A stretch of DNA of 64,000 bases from Streptococcus parasanguinis (GCF_031582885.1 NZ_CP133988.1:503501-567500); one strand, 5' to 3'. Shown: positions 47,862 through 56,860, counted from the stretch's first letter. The notes: generated by a model from the letters alone, not told the origin. Program-made: numbers and translations.

Positions 47862-48425
47862 ATGCCAAAACGCTGTGGATGGGTTAAAATGACTAATCCT
47901 CTGTACATTGCTTATCATGATGAGGAGTGGGGGCGTCCCCTCCATGATGACCAGGCGCTTTTTGAGTTACTCTGTATGGAGACGTATCAGGCGGGCCTTT
48001 CTTGGGAGACGGTGCTCAATAAACGACAGGCTTTCCGAGAGGCTTTTCATGGTTACCACCTTCAAGCTGTTGCAGAGATGTCGGATGAGGAGTTGGAAGC
48101 TTTGTTAGACAATCCAGCCATCATCCGAAATCGTGCTAAGATCTTTGCGACACGGGCCACCGCCCAGGCCTTTTTACAAGTCCAGGCAGCATTCGGTTCT
48201 TTTGATGCCTATCTCTGGTCTTTTGTCGATGGGAAAACCATCGTCAATGATGTTCCAGATTACCGACAGGCTCCAGCGAAGACAGCTCTTTCTGAGAAGC
48301 TAGCCAAGGACCTCAAAAAGCGTGGTTTTAAGTTTACAGGTCCCGTTGCGGTCCTGTCCTATCTACAAGCTGCAGGCCTGGTTAATGATCATGAGAATGA
48401 TTGTGAATGGAAAAACGGTGGTTAG
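47862..48425 (+). CDS. tag: DNA-3-methyladenine glycosylase I
   Basis: Base-excision repair enzyme of 187 residues removing 3-methyladenine. It opens with the family sequence KRCGWVKMTNPLYIAYHDEEW; Cys5 and His19 with the C-terminal His and Cys of NDHENDCEW fit the Tag zinc site. The aromatic lesion pocket is in METYQAGLSWETVL. Nine bases after ruvA, same operon. Confidence 0.95.
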   Translation: MPKRCGWVKMTNPLYIAYHDEEWGRPLHDDQALFELLCMETYQAGLSWETVLNKRQAFREAFHGYHLQAVAEMSDEELEALLDNPAIIRNRAKIFATRATAQAFLQVQAAFGSFDAYLWSFVDGKTIVNDVPDYRQAPAKTALSEKLAKDLKKRGFKFTGPVAVLSYLQAAGLVNDHENDCEWKNGG

Positions 48426-48462
48426 TTAGTATAGGTAACTAGAGTATCTGAGAATATAGAAA

Positions 48463-48488
48463 AAAGCTGAGAAATTTTTCTCAGCTTT
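48463..48488. terminator. Bidirectional terminator tag/S66 gene
   Basis: Eleven-pair stem AAAGCTGAGAA and TTCTCAGCTTT with A-rich left and T-rich right flanks, between convergent genes. Confidence 0.88.
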
Positions 48489-49518
48489 ATTTGTTATAGT
48501 CAAAGCGAATGACTTGCTCCGTTACATCTACATGTGCATGGACTCCGAATGGGACAATTGCTCTTGGAGTTGCGTGTCCGACATTCAGATTATAGACAAT
48601 CGGGATATTGCTATCAATGATATCCAATAGTGCCTCTTTATAGTCGTCATAGAAAGTTTCATCCATAGGTTTTCCGACCAAGAGCCCACTGATGACCGCG
48701 AATATGCCCGTGTCCTTTAAAGTCCGCAACATCTTTTTGAAGTCGTCAGGTTCAGGCTTTTCTTGGCTGGTTTCTAGCAAGAGGATTTTTCCTTCCCAAT
48801 CTGACAAGTCAGGGAAAAGTTTGTATTTTTGGCAGAGGTCCGTGCTATCTGCGTGTAGAGAGTTGTCAAAAATATCATAGAGAGACTCAAGACAACCACC
48901 GAGGATTTCTCCCTCAAACTGAGCATTGCCTTGTAACAAGTCAAAACCAGTATTTGCATGGCTGACACGAGGTGTTCCCAAGGCTTTGGGACTAAAATCA
49001 GTCCGTTCCTCGTACCAAACGTTACTAGGGCGAATTTCTGAGATTTTTCCAGTCTCAATCAATTCTTTAAAGTAGTGGCAGCTATATGGCAACATTTCTT
49101 TGTCTAACTCACAAATGTCTGCTAAGAAGGATTGACCATAAAAAGTCTTGATTCCTAGTTTATGCAACATGAGATGGTTCATGGTCGTATCCGAGAAGCC
49201 AAGAAAAATTTTTTGCTTGATAACCTTTTGTAGCTGGTCATTTTCAAAAAGATGGGGCAATAAACGATAGGTATCGTTTCCACCGATGGCGCATAAGATC
49301 ATGTCGATGCTATCATCAGAAAAGGCCTGAATCAAATCCTCTGCACGATCTTCAGGATGTTCTTTGATAAAATCTAAGCCTTTTAGCGAATGAGGTAGAA
49401 AGATAGGATTGAGTCCGAGGTCCTTGAGACGTTGAATACCCAAGTCCACTTCGTGCTTGACAAAGTCTTCACCCATAGTCCCACTAGATAAACTTATAAT
49501 ACCAATAGTAGAAGTCAT
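48487..49518 (-). CDS. S66 family peptidase (LD-carboxypeptidase/MccF-like)
   Basis: Serine peptidase of 343 residues, longer than plain LdcA and closer to the MccF-like branch, which inactivates microcin C-type compounds. The nucleophile serine is in LGFSDTTMNHLML (about 112), the glutamate in LLLETSQE (about 250), and the histidine in LNVGHATPRAIVPFG (about 320). GGND (about 78) is the oxyanion-region motif. No signal peptide. Substrate (murein tetrapeptide or toxic peptide-nucleotide) is not determinable. Monocistronic. Confidence 0.88.
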   Translation of the reverse strand: MTSTIGIISLSSGTMGEDFVKHEVDLGIQRLKDLGLNPIFLPHSLKGLDFIKEHPEDRAEDLIQAFSDDSIDMILCAIGGNDTYRLLPHLFENDQLQKVIKQKIFLGFSDTTMNHLMLHKLGIKTFYGQSFLADICELDKEMLPYSCHYFKELIETGKISEIRPSNVWYEERTDFSPKALGTPRVSHANTGFDLLQGNAQFEGEILGGCLESLYDIFDNSLHADSTDLCQKYKLFPDLSDWEGKILLLETSQEKPEPDDFKKMLRTLKDTGIFAVISGLLVGKPMDETFYDDYKEALLDIIDSNIPIVYNLNVGHATPRAIVPFGVHAHVDVTEQVIRFDYNK

Positions 49519-49559
49519 ATCTCATCCTCCTAAAAATAAATTGATGCTATTGTATCACA

Positions 49560-49765
49560 AAAGATGAGGGGAAACAACAAAAATTAGAGTCAGAAGAAGG
49601 CTTTTAGATCAAGAAAGTAGTAAAAAGGCAACCGCTCGATATGGTTGCTTCAGAATATAGATAAGCTCTATCAACAATAGAAAATAGCCCTTTAGAAGTT
49701 GATTACCACATAGTTAAAACTCTTAGGGATGCTGATGTAATAGTATTTCTAAGAGTTTTTTACTT
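49560..49765 (+). other. Gene-free gap with an orphan terminator
   Basis: No gene is seen between the S66 gene and cinA. The stretch holds a hairpin AAGGCAACC/GGTTGCTT (about 49624-49651) and a strong rightward terminator AAACTCTTAG/CTAAGAGTTTTTT (about 49717-49761). A terminator without an upstream gene suggests a small RNA or a decayed gene. Confidence 0.4.
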
Positions 49766-49822
49766 TATCTTCAATCTGTTTTTTAAATAATTTAGCAAAT
49801 TGTGTTAAAATGAAATGAAAAT

Positions 49823-49830
49823 TACGAATA
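49823..49830 (+). promoter_or_regulatory. Competence box (ComX/SigX promoter) of cinA
   Basis: Exact TACGAATA, the -10-like element recognised by the competence sigma factor ComX, 18 bases before cinA ATG. The same arrangement precedes the cinA-recA late-competence operon of Streptococcus pneumoniae. Confidence 0.9.
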
Positions 49831-49848
49831 GTATAAGTGGGAGGCACC

Positions 49849-51117
49849 ATGAAGGCGGAAATTATTGCAGTTGGAACAGAAATTCTAACAGGACAAATTG
49901 TGAACACCAATGCTCAATTCTTGTCTGAAAAATTGGCTAGTTTAGGAATTGATGTCTATTATCATGTGGCGGTAGGAGACAATGAAGGTCGTCTCTTCTC
50001 GACCATTGAGACAGCTTCAAAACGCAGTGATTTGGTGATTTTATGTGGTGGACTTGGGCCAACAGAGGATGATTTGACCAAGCAAACCCTTGCTAAGTTT
50101 TTAGTGAAAGAACTGGTTTTTGATCCAACAGCGCTTGCCAAACTCGACACCTTCTTTGCCAGTCGCCCTGATTATGTCCGGACGCCCAATAATGAGCGAC
50201 AAGCACAAATGATCGCTGGTTCAATCCCCCTTCAAAACCGTACAGGTCTCGCGGTTGGAGGTTTGATTGAAGTCGACGGTGTGACCTATGTCGTGCTACC
50301 TGGACCACCAAGTGAGTTAAAACCCATGGTCAATGAACAATTGGTGCCTCATTTGACGACAGGGGAAGAGCTCTTTTCAAGAGTCTTGCGCTTCTTTGGG
50401 ATTGGGGAAAGCCAGCTGGTTACGATTTTAGCAGATATCATTGAAGAGCAGAGTGATCCGACGGTGGCTCCTTATGCCAAGACGGGAGAAGTAACCTTGC
50501 GTCTGTCTACAAAGGCGAAGGATCAAGCCTCAGCGGATGCGATGCTCGATGTCTTAGAAAAGGAAATCTTATCACGCCACACCCTGGATCATCAACCCTT
50601 GCAAGAGTTGTTTTATGGTTATGGGGATGACAATTCGATGGCCAAGGTTGCCTTTGATCTTTTGAAACAGGCTGGTAAGACCATTACAGCTGCAGAAAGC
50701 CTGACGGCCGGCCTTTTCCAAGCGACTTTGGCAGATTTTTCAGGTGCGTCCAGCATCTTCGCGGGTGGTTTTGTCACCTATAGTCTGGAAGAAAAAAGCA
50801 AGATGTTGTCTATTCCAGCTCAAGAGTTAGAGAAACATGGAGTGGTGTCTCATTTTACAGCTCAAGCCATGGCTTCACAGGCACGTAAGTTAACAGGATC
50901 CGATTATGGTGTTAGCCTAACAGGAGTTGCGGGGCCAGATAGTCTAGAAGGGCACCCAGCAGGGACTGTCTTTATAGGACTTGCGACTCCAAATGGAGTG
51001 GATAGTGTCCAAGTCAATATCGCCGGACGTAGCCGAGCGGATGTCCGCGAAATTGCAGTCCTTCATGCCTTTAATTTGGTGCGCCTGGCTGTATTAAATG
51101 GTGAAAATTTGGTATAA
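49849..51117 (+). CDS. cinA: Competence/damage-inducible protein CinA
   Basis: Protein of 422 residues. The N-terminal MoCF-like (COG1058) domain shows [18 protein letters not shown] and [13 protein letters not shown]; the C-terminal CinA/PncC domain (about 255-420) shows [15 protein letters not shown] and SLTGVAGPD and can deamidate NMN in homologues. In pneumococcus CinA escorts RecA to the membrane during transformation. ATG 49849 follows GGGAGG; GTG 49837 is upstream of that site. Cotranscription with recA is expected from the competence box. Confidence 0.95.
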   Translation: MKAEIIAVGTEILTGQIVNTNAQFLSEKLASLGIDVYYHVAVGDNEGRLFSTIETASKRSDLVILCGGLGPTEDDLTKQTLAKFLVKELVFDPTALAKLDTFFASRPDYVRTPNNERQAQMIAGSIPLQNRTGLAVGGLIEVDGVTYVVLPGPPSELKPMVNEQLVPHLTTGEELFSRVLRFFGIGESQLVTILADIIEEQSDPTVAPYAKTGEVTLRLSTKAKDQASADAMLDVLEKEILSRHTLDHQPLQELFYGYGDDNSMAKVAFDLLKQAGKTITAAESLTAGLFQATLADFSGASSIFAGGFVTYSLEEKSKMLSIPAQELEKHGVVSHFTAQAMASQARKLTGSDYGVSLTGVAGPDSLEGHPAGTVFIGLATPNGVDSVQVNIAGRSRADVREIAVLHAFNLVRLAVLNGENLV

Positions 51118-51237
51118 TGAAATTTGTGCCAAATGAAGATTAATTCTAAAAATGGATAGGAAATATGCCTTTCAAATGGTGGAAACCGTTTGTGAGTTGC
51201 ATGCATTTCCTGTATAGCAAAAACATAGGAGAAAAGA

Positions 51238-52383
51238 ATGGCGAAAAAACAGAAAAAATTAGATGATATCTCTAAGAAATTTGGAGATGAGCGTGAAAAA
51301 GCGCTCAATGATGCCCTGAAATTGATCGAAAAAGACTTTGGTAAGGGATCGATCATGCGTTTGGGTGAACGTGCAGAGCAAAAAGTACAAGTCATGAGCT
51401 CTGGTTCCTTGGCGCTTGATATTGCCTTGGGTGCTGGTGGTTATCCAAAGGGTCGGATCATCGAAATCTATGGTCCAGAATCATCTGGTAAAACAACCGT
51501 TGCCCTCCATGCAGTAGCGCAAGCACAGAAAGAAGGAGGCATTGCTGCCTTTATCGATGCCGAGCATGCCTTGGATCCATCTTATGCAGCAGCTCTTGGG
51601 GTCAATATCGACGAACTTCTCTTGTCTCAACCAGACTCAGGGGAACAAGGGCTTGAAATTGCTGGTAAATTGATCGACTCTGGTGCGGTTGATTTGGTGG
51701 TTGTTGACTCTGTTGCGGCCTTGGTACCACGTGCGGAAATCGATGGAGATATCGGAGATAGCCACGTTGGTTTGCAAGCTCGGATGATGAGCCAAGCGAT
51801 GCGTAAGCTTGGAGCTTCTATTAACAAGACCAAGACCATTGCTATCTTTATCAACCAATTGCGTGAAAAAGTTGGGGTCATGTTTGGGAACCCTGAAACC
51901 ACACCTGGTGGTCGTGCCCTGAAATTCTACGCTTCGGTTCGTTTAGATGTCCGTGGAAACACTCAAATCAAGGGGACTGGGGACCAAAAAGATACCAACG
52001 TTGGTAAGGAAACCAAGATCAAGGTTGTGAAGAACAAGGTAGCTCCACCGTTCAAAGAAGCCATGGTCGAAATCATGTACGGGGAAGGAATTTCACGTAC
52101 AGGTGAATTGGTGAAGATTGCAACAGATTTGGATATCATCCAAAAAGCGGGTGCGTGGTACTCCTATAATGGCGAAAAAATTGGTCAAGGATCTGAAAAT
52201 GCTAAGAAATTCTTGGCTGACCACCCAGAAATTTTTGACGAAATCGACCACAAGGTTCGGGTTCATTTTGGTTTGATCGAAGAAGACGAAGCAGTGAAAA
52301 CCCTTGATAAAACTGAAGAAGCAGCTCCTGTCGTAGAAGAAGTAACTCTAGATTTAGATGATGCGATTGAAATTGAAGATTAA
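51238..52383 (+). CDS. recA: Recombinase RecA
   Basis: Homologous-recombination ATPase of 381 residues. Walker A is [12 protein letters not shown] (about 80), [15 protein letters not shown] holds Walker B, loop L2 is [15 protein letters not shown], and the C terminus is acidic. The 120-base gap after cinA contains AGGAG before the start. A constitutive extended -10 TGGTATAAT lies at 51110-51118 at the end of cinA, so recA has a promoter besides the competence one. Confidence 0.98.
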   Translation: MAKKQKKLDDISKKFGDEREKALNDALKLIEKDFGKGSIMRLGERAEQKVQVMSSGSLALDIALGAGGYPKGRIIEIYGPESSGKTTVALHAVAQAQKEGGIAAFIDAEHALDPSYAAALGVNIDELLLSQPDSGEQGLEIAGKLIDSGAVDLVVVDSVAALVPRAEIDGDIGDSHVGLQARMMSQAMRKLGASINKTKTIAIFINQLREKVGVMFGNPETTPGGRALKFYASVRLDVRGNTQIKGTGDQKDTNVGKETKIKVVKNKVAPPFKEAMVEIMYGEGISRTGELVKIATDLDIIQKAGAWYSYNGEKIGQGSENAKKFLADHPEIFDEIDHKVRVHFGLIEEDEAVKTLDKTEEAAPVVEEVTLDLDDAIEIED

Positions 52384-52470
52384 TTTTTTTCAAAATAGGT
52401 CGCTAGACTGATGGTTTTTGTGTTATAATTTAATACGATAGTATTATCGTGTAGCGAAAGGAGTGCATGC

Positions 52471-52869
52471 ATGATTAAAATTTATACAGTGTCAAGTTGC
52501 ACCAGCTGTAAAAAAGCAAAGACTTGGCTCAACGCTCACCAGCTAACTTATAAAGAACAAAACCTCGGTAAGGAAGGGATCACCAAAGAAGAATTGTTGG
52601 ATATCCTTACAAAGACTGAAAATGGAGTGGCAAGTATTGTCTCTTCAAAAAATCGATACGCTAAAAATCTAGGAGTGGACATCGAAGACTTGAGTGTCAA
52701 TGAAGTCATTGACATCATCATGGAAACACCTCGTATTCTTAAAAGTCCGATCTTGGTAGATGACAAACGTCTCCAAGTGGGCTACAAAGAAGATGATATT
52801 CGTGCCTTCTTGCCACGATCAGTTAGAAATGTAGAAAATGCAGAAGCGCGGATGCGTGCAGCTCTTTAA
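52471..52869 (+). CDS. spx: Spx family transcriptional regulator
   Basis: ArsC-like regulator of 132 residues that binds the RNA polymerase alpha subunit in response to oxidative or disulfide stress. The redox CXXC is Cys10-Cys13 in SSCTSCKKAKTWL, and the RILKSPILVDDKRLQVGY block matches Spx. Streptococci have two paralogues (SpxA1, SpxA2); gene order beside ireB resembles the pneumococcal locus usually called spxA2, but I do not assign the number. Own promoter, TATAAT near 52422-52427. Confidence 0.93.
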   Translation: MIKIYTVSSCTSCKKAKTWLNAHQLTYKEQNLGKEGITKEELLDILTKTENGVASIVSSKNRYAKNLGVDIEDLSVNEVIDIIMETPRILKSPILVDDKRLQVGYKEDDIRAFLPRSVRNVENAEARMRAAL

Positions 52870-52878
52870 AGTGATTGA

Positions 52879-52909
52879 AAATCAGAAACAATTTGTTTCT
52901 GATTTTTTC
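52879..52909 (+). terminator. spx terminator
   Basis: Perfect twelve-pair stem AAATCAGAAACA and TGTTTCTGATTT around ATT, then T-tract. Confidence 0.93.
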
Positions 52910-53004
52910 TTGTTAAAAATCGGAATGAAAAGCAGTTTACTGCGCCATTTTACGAAATCTATGATACAATATTTTAGAAAACAATAACTAGTAAGGAATG
53001 GAAA

Positions 53005-53601
53005 ATGAAAAGGAAAATCTTCTTATTGGGTGCACTTGCCTTGTGTTTGACTGGATGCGGTCAAAAAAAGCAAGTGAAAACGCCAACCTCAAGTGAGCAA
53101 AAAGCAATCCAAGCGAAAGCAGAGCAACTGCAAAAGGATAATAAGAGTATCCTGCAAAAAGCTGAAGAAAATAAGGTCATCACTAGAACCTTTGTCTTTC
53201 CAAAAGATGACAAGGGGACACAACAGACGCAAATCGTCACCTATGTGGGGAATACCTTTAAAAAATTGGAGACCATCAATGTGACGGCAACCGATGAGGA
53301 GTTGAAAAAAGGGATCCAACAGGTTGGAGTAGAGGAAGCGCAAAAGCAATTGAGAGAATCCTTTAACAAGGATGATGCCTTTAAGGAAGCTTTGACAGTG
53401 CCAGGTTTCACAGCTGATTTAACCTTGGAAAATGAGAATGAATACAAGGTGACCATCACCTATGACTTTGAAGCGATGGATGTGAAGAAGGCTGAAGGCA
53501 TGACTTACTTCAAAAACAATCACTTACCAGAGTTGTTGAAGTTGACACCGAGTCAATTTGCGGACAATCTTATCAATGCTGGAGCAAGTGAGCAAAAATA
53601 A
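53005..53601 (+). CDS. DUF1307 (YehR-like) lipoprotein
   Basis: Secreted lipoprotein of 198 residues with lipobox LTGC (Cys 18). After a lysine/glutamine-rich linker (about 20-55), the C-terminal region (about 60-195) resembles the DUF1307/YehR fold, with RTFVFPKDDKG and NEYKVTITYDFEAMDVKKAE. Function unknown. Separate promoter with TACAAT near 52965; no operon partner. Confidence 0.83.
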   Translation: MKRKIFLLGALALCLTGCGQKKQVKTPTSSEQKAIQAKAEQLQKDNKSILQKAEENKVITRTFVFPKDDKGTQQTQIVTYVGNTFKKLETINVTATDEELKKGIQQVGVEEAQKQLRESFNKDDAFKEALTVPGFTADLTLENENEYKVTITYDFEAMDVKKAEGMTYFKNNHLPELLKLTPSQFADNLINAGASEQK

Positions 53602-53666
53602 AAAAACAGTTTAACTGAAATAGCTCAAAAATGCTTGAAAAAGCTGTAAAATCAAGGGCTTGACCG

Positions 53667-53695
53667 TTGTGGAAAACTCTTGATTATGGTATAAT
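53667..53695 (+). promoter_or_regulatory. ireB-ruvX operon promoter
   Basis: TTGTGG (53667-53672), 17-base spacer, TATAAT (53690-53695) with upstream TGG (extended -10). Confidence 0.75.
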
Positions 53696-53725
53696 AGTAA
53701 TATTCTAAGGAAAGAGGGTGTTCTT

Positions 53726-53992
53726 GTGGGATTTACAGATGAAACAGTACGTTTTAATCTTGATGATTCAAATCGTAAGGAAATTAGCGAGACCTTGAAA
53801 GATGTTTACTTGTCACTGGATGAAAAAGGCTACAATCCAATTAATCAAATCGTAGGATACGTACTCAGTGGTGATCCTGCCTATGTACCTCGTTATAATA
53901 ATGCACGGAACCAAATTCGTAAATATGAACGAGATGAGATCGTGGAAGAATTGGTACGTTATTATTTGAAAGGGCAAGGAATAGACCTCTAA
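53726..53992 (+). CDS. ireB: IreB family regulatory phosphoprotein (UPF0297)
   Basis: Protein of 88 residues with the family block [19 protein letters not shown] and [19 protein letters not shown]. In Enterococcus faecalis IreB is phosphorylated by kinase IreK (PASTA kinase) and modulates cephalosporin resistance; a comparable role with StkP is inferred. GTG start after AGAGGG. Its stop codon overlaps the ruvX start (TAATG). Confidence 0.93.
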   Translation: MGFTDETVRFNLDDSNRKEISETLKDVYLSLDEKGYNPINQIVGYVLSGDPAYVPRYNNARNQIRKYERDEIVEELVRYYLKGQGIDL

Positions 53993-54411
53993 TGAGGATT
54001 ATGGGATTGGATGTTGGCTCAAAGACCGTCGGGGTTGCTGTGAGTGATCCTCTCGGTTTTACAGCTCAGGGTCTTGAAATCATCCAAATCGATGAAGACA
54101 AAAAAGAATTCGGTTTGGAGCGCTTGGCCGAATTAGTGGCTCAATATAAGGTGGACCGTTTTGTTGTAGGCTTACCAAAAAACATGAACAACACAAGCGG
54201 ACCGCGTGTGGAAGCTAGTCAGGCTTATGGCGCAATGATTGCTGAAAAGTTTGGGATGCCAGTCGACTACCAAGACGAACGGTTGACGACAGTTGCTGCA
54301 GAGCGGATGTTGATTGAGCAAGCAGATATTAGTCGTAGCAAACGTAAAAAAGTTATTGATAAGTTAGCAGCGCAGCTTATTTTACAAAATTATTTAGATC
54401 GCAATTTTTAG
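53992..54411 (+). CDS. ruvX: Holliday junction resolvase-like RuvX (YqgF)
   Basis: RNase H-fold nuclease of 139 residues linked to pre-16S rRNA 5' maturation and recombination. Motifs [19 protein letters not shown] (about 4-22), [15 protein letters not shown] (about 63) and [13 protein letters not shown] hold the acidic residues. ATG 53992 overlaps ireB; a second ATG at residue 4 is possible. Confidence 0.95.
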   Translation: MRIMGLDVGSKTVGVAVSDPLGFTAQGLEIIQIDEDKKEFGLERLAELVAQYKVDRFVVGLPKNMNNTSGPRVEASQAYGAMIAEKFGMPVDYQDERLTTVAAERMLIEQADISRSKRKKVIDKLAAQLILQNYLDRNF

Positions 54412-54433
54412 AAAGAAAACGAGGAAGAATAGT

Positions 54434-54739
54434 ATGGCACATGATCATAACCACGACCATGAAGAACGTGAATTAATCACATTGGTGGATGAACAAGGAA
54501 ATGAAACCTTGTTTGAAATTCTTTTGACCATCGATGGCAAAGAAGAATTTGGGAAGAACTATGTCCTTTTGATCCCTGCAAATGCAGAAGAAGATGAAAA
54601 CGGCGAAGTTGAAATCCAAGCTTATTCATTTACAGAAAACGAAGACGGAACAGAAGGCGACCTTCAACCAATCCCAGAAGACTCAGATGCAGAATGGGAT
54701 ATGATCGAAGAAGTCTTCAACAGCTTTATGGAGGAGTAA
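54434..54739 (+). CDS. DUF1292 protein (UPF0473)
   Basis: Acidic 101-residue protein with an N-terminal His-rich start ([11 protein letters not shown]) and the DUF1292 core [18 protein letters not shown] plus YVLLIPAN. Conserved third member of the ireB-ruvX-UPF0473 operon in Firmicutes; function unknown. AGGAAGAAT precedes ATG. Its TAA stop codon is the first part of the first hairpin of the array that follows. Confidence 0.9.
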   Translation: MAHDHNHDHEERELITLVDEQGNETLFEILLTIDGKEEFGKNYVLLIPANAEEDENGEVEIQAYSFTENEDGTEGDLQPIPEDSDAEWDMIEEVFNSFMEE

Positions 54740-54866
54740 AAACGTCCGGGGGACGTTTTTAGCCCAACTCCTAGAAACTAGAAAGAGTTGAAACATCCGG
54801 TGGATGTTTTTAGCCCTGCTTTAAGAAGCAAGAAAAAGCAGGAAGTCCGATGGACCTGCTGTAAAA
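54739..54866 (+). repeat. Tandem hairpin array
   Basis: About 2.5 degenerate units of ~51 bases. Each begins with a hairpin of the form AAAC-RTCC-GGK-GGAY-GTTTTTAGCCC: 54739-54759 (AAAACGTCC/GGACGTTTT), 54791-54809 (AAACATCC/GGATGTTT), and a shorter GTCCGATGGAC at 54845-54855. Between them lie further inverted pairs, CAACTC/GAGTTG and CCTGCTT/AAGCAGG. Each hairpin with its T-run is terminator-like. Confidence 0.7.
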
Positions 54867-54896
54867 ATGAGAAAGAAATAACTACAAAAGAAAGGA

Positions 54897-54936
54897 GCGC
54901 AAACGTCAGAAGAGGTTTTGTCGCTTTTTTCTTTTA
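54897..54936 (+). terminator. Terminator directly before folC
   Basis: AGCG-CAAAC pairs with GTTTTG-CGCT (one bulge) and is followed by TTTTTTCTTTT. It ends ten bases before folC GTG, overlapping its ribosome site region, so it may attenuate folC. Confidence 0.65.
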
Positions 54937-54946
54937 GGAGGAAGAT

Positions 54947-56179
54947 GTGAATAAGATTGAGCAATGGATGAATAGTCGGATCGGTCTGAATTTTCGATCG
55001 GGACTGGATCGTATGGAGCAGGCAGTGAGCCTTTTAGGGAGGCCGGATAAGGCTTACCCGATCCTTCATGTGACAGGAACCAATGGGAAGGGATCGACGA
55101 TCGCCTTTCTGCGCCAATTGTTGATGGCTCATGGGAAGAAAGTTGGAACCTTTACTTCTCCTCATATGATCAGTATCCATGATCGGATTTGTATTGGGGA
55201 TCAGCCAATTTTGGATGAAGATTTTACTCGGATCGGTCAAGAGGTGCAGCAGATGGAGCAGACCCTACTCCAAACTCAGGATCAACTCTCTTATTTTGAG
55301 ATTATCTGCCTCATGGCCCTCTTGTATTTTAAGGAACAAGGAGTAGACGTGGTCCTGCTGGAAGTTGGTATCGGTGGGCTTCTAGATACGACCAATGTAG
55401 TGACAGGAGAGATTGCAGTGATCACTTCGGTTGGCCTGGATCACCAGGAAACACTGGGAGGGACGATTGCGGAAATCGCCCAGCAAAAGGCAGGAATCTT
55501 TAAGAAGGGTAAGAAAGCTGTTGTGGGCCCCTTATCTGATGAAGCTGTAGCCGTTTGTCAAGAAAAAGCGGAGCAATTGGATGTGGATCTCTACGCCTTC
55601 CAGAACGATTTTGGCTTAGAGCAGGATCGTTTTTGGAATGAAAACGTGGAACTTGTCTTGCCGTCTCTGGGTTTGAAGGGTGATTACCAACGGGAAAATG
55701 CTGCAGTAGCTTTGGAGGCCTTTTTCCTCTATATGGAGGGCCTAGATCAAGAAGTGGATATGGAGCAGGTCAAACACGCCTTGCAAGAGACAAGGTGGCC
55801 GGGCCGTCTAGAGTTATTTGGCGACCAGGTGTATCTGGATGGCGCTCATAATCCTCATGCTATGTTGCGCTTGATCGAGTTTGCCAATAGCTTAGCAGGA
55901 AAGCGCGTGAAGATTTTATTTGGAGCCCTCAAGCGAAAAGATTATAGCGGGATGCTCCAAACGCTTCAAGCGGGATTGCCAGAAGCTGAATTGATTTTGA
56001 CAACCTTCCATTACGGAGAAGTGGTGGCACAAGGTGACCGACAAGACTTGCCCTATGTAGCTGACTACAAGGCCTATATCAAAGAATTTATGGATCAGAG
56101 TCGTCCAGATGAAGTCTTATTTGTGACAGGATCCTTGTATTTTATTGCGGAAGTAAGGGCATTTTTATTAGAGGGGTAA
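54947..56179 (+). CDS. folC: Folylpolyglutamate/dihydrofolate synthase
   Basis: Mur-ligase-like enzyme of 410 residues adding glutamate to (dihydro)folate. P-loop VTGTNGKGSTIAFLRQL (about 40-56), FTSPHMISIHDRI, the LLEVGIGGLLDTTNV block (about 136) and YLDGAHNPHAM (about 300) are all in place. GTG start after AGGAGG; the only nearby ATG is out of frame. No promoter is obvious between the preceding terminator and the start, so expression may rely on read-through. Confidence 0.95.
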   Translation: MNKIEQWMNSRIGLNFRSGLDRMEQAVSLLGRPDKAYPILHVTGTNGKGSTIAFLRQLLMAHGKKVGTFTSPHMISIHDRICIGDQPILDEDFTRIGQEVQQMEQTLLQTQDQLSYFEIICLMALLYFKEQGVDVVLLEVGIGGLLDTTNVVTGEIAVITSVGLDHQETLGGTIAEIAQQKAGIFKKGKKAVVGPLSDEAVAVCQEKAEQLDVDLYAFQNDFGLEQDRFWNENVELVLPSLGLKGDYQRENAAVALEAFFLYMEGLDQEVDMEQVKHALQETRWPGRLELFGDQVYLDGAHNPHAMLRLIEFANSLAGKRVKILFGALKRKDYSGMLQTLQAGLPEAELILTTFHYGEVVAQGDRQDLPYVADYKAYIKEFMDQSRPDEVLFVTGSLYFIAEVRAFLLEG

Positions 56180-56183
56180 ACAA

Positions 56184-56212
56184 TTGACCTAAAGACTTTC
56201 TTGGCGTATACT
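56184..56212 (+). promoter_or_regulatory. Promoter of the 136-residue lipoprotein gene
   Basis: TTGACC (56184-56189), 17-base spacer, TATACT (56207-56212); near-consensus sigma-A promoter. Confidence 0.82.
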
Positions 56213-56255
56213 GGTGGTAGATGGTATACGGTTATGGCGAAAGGAGTCGATCTTA

Positions 56256-56666
56256 ATGAAAAAAATCATGTCTATACTGACCTTGGCAGTAGCCCTTTTC
56301 CTGACTGCTTGTAGCCAGCAAGAAAAAGTGACACAGACTTCGAGCAAACAGACGTCTGCTTCATCACAGACTGTGACGTCAGCGAGTGAAGAACAGAAAG
56401 AAGGGGTGTCCATAGATGGCAGTTATCGTGGACAGGACGAGGAAAATACGATCCTCTTGGTGGTGACGGGTCGAAAAGGCACGTTTACGGTGCAAGATGC
56501 TGATGGAGAAGAAGAGGCCAAAGAGGTTAGTATTGATCCGGTCAATCAATCCATGCGTATCGGAGATGAGCCTTATCGCTATCGGATCGAAGGAAATCAG
56601 TTGTCGCTAGAAGATCTGGAGCAAGCAGAGGATGATCAAGGGATTATTGTCCTGACCAAGCAATAA
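56256..56666 (+). CDS. Small lipoprotein of unknown function
   Basis: Secreted lipoprotein of 136 residues with lipobox LTAC (Cys about 19). A Ser/Thr/Gln-rich linker (about 20-50) precedes a small beta-rich domain (SIDGSYRGQDEENTILLVVT, YRYRIEGNQLSLEDL). I do not recognise the domain. ATG 56256 follows AAAGGAG; the upstream ATG 56220 overlaps the promoter. Repeat copy C begins 12 bases after the stop. A lipoprotein at the same place between folC and cls is known in pneumococcus. Confidence 0.82.
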   Translation: MKKIMSILTLAVALFLTACSQQEKVTQTSSKQTSASSQTVTSASEEQKEGVSIDGSYRGQDEENTILLVVTGRKGTFTVQDADGEEEAKEVSIDPVNQSMRIGDEPYRYRIEGNQLSLEDLEQAEDDQGIIVLTKQ

Positions 56667-56678
56667 GGGACGAAACAA

Positions 56679-56860
56679 AAGAGAGTGGGACAGAAATCGG
56701 TAATTCGTTAGAATTCGATTTCGTCGTCCCACCTCCGCACAGTTGAGTAGGGCTGTAAAAGCTGATGAAATCAGCGTAGTAGAGCCCACTCAACCACTGC
56801 GTCTTGCTCGACAATCCAAAAATAATTGAGAGGCTAGGACTTCTGTCCCACTCTCTTTTT
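56679..56860 (+). repeat. Structured ~180 bp repeat, copy C
   Basis: In the direction of the upstream lipoprotein gene. Differs from A and B at its end: the right terminus is TTCTGTCCCACTCTCTTTTT, which pairs with the left terminus AAAAGAGAGTGGGACAGAA, giving long terminal inverted repeats. The internal sequence is otherwise nearly identical to copy B. Confidence 0.85.

Noticed and set aside
49624-49651. tRNA-like or insertion-sequence end suggested by the GGCAACC/GGTTGC hairpin
   Set aside because: No cloverleaf, no target duplication and no transposase; it is a single hairpin.
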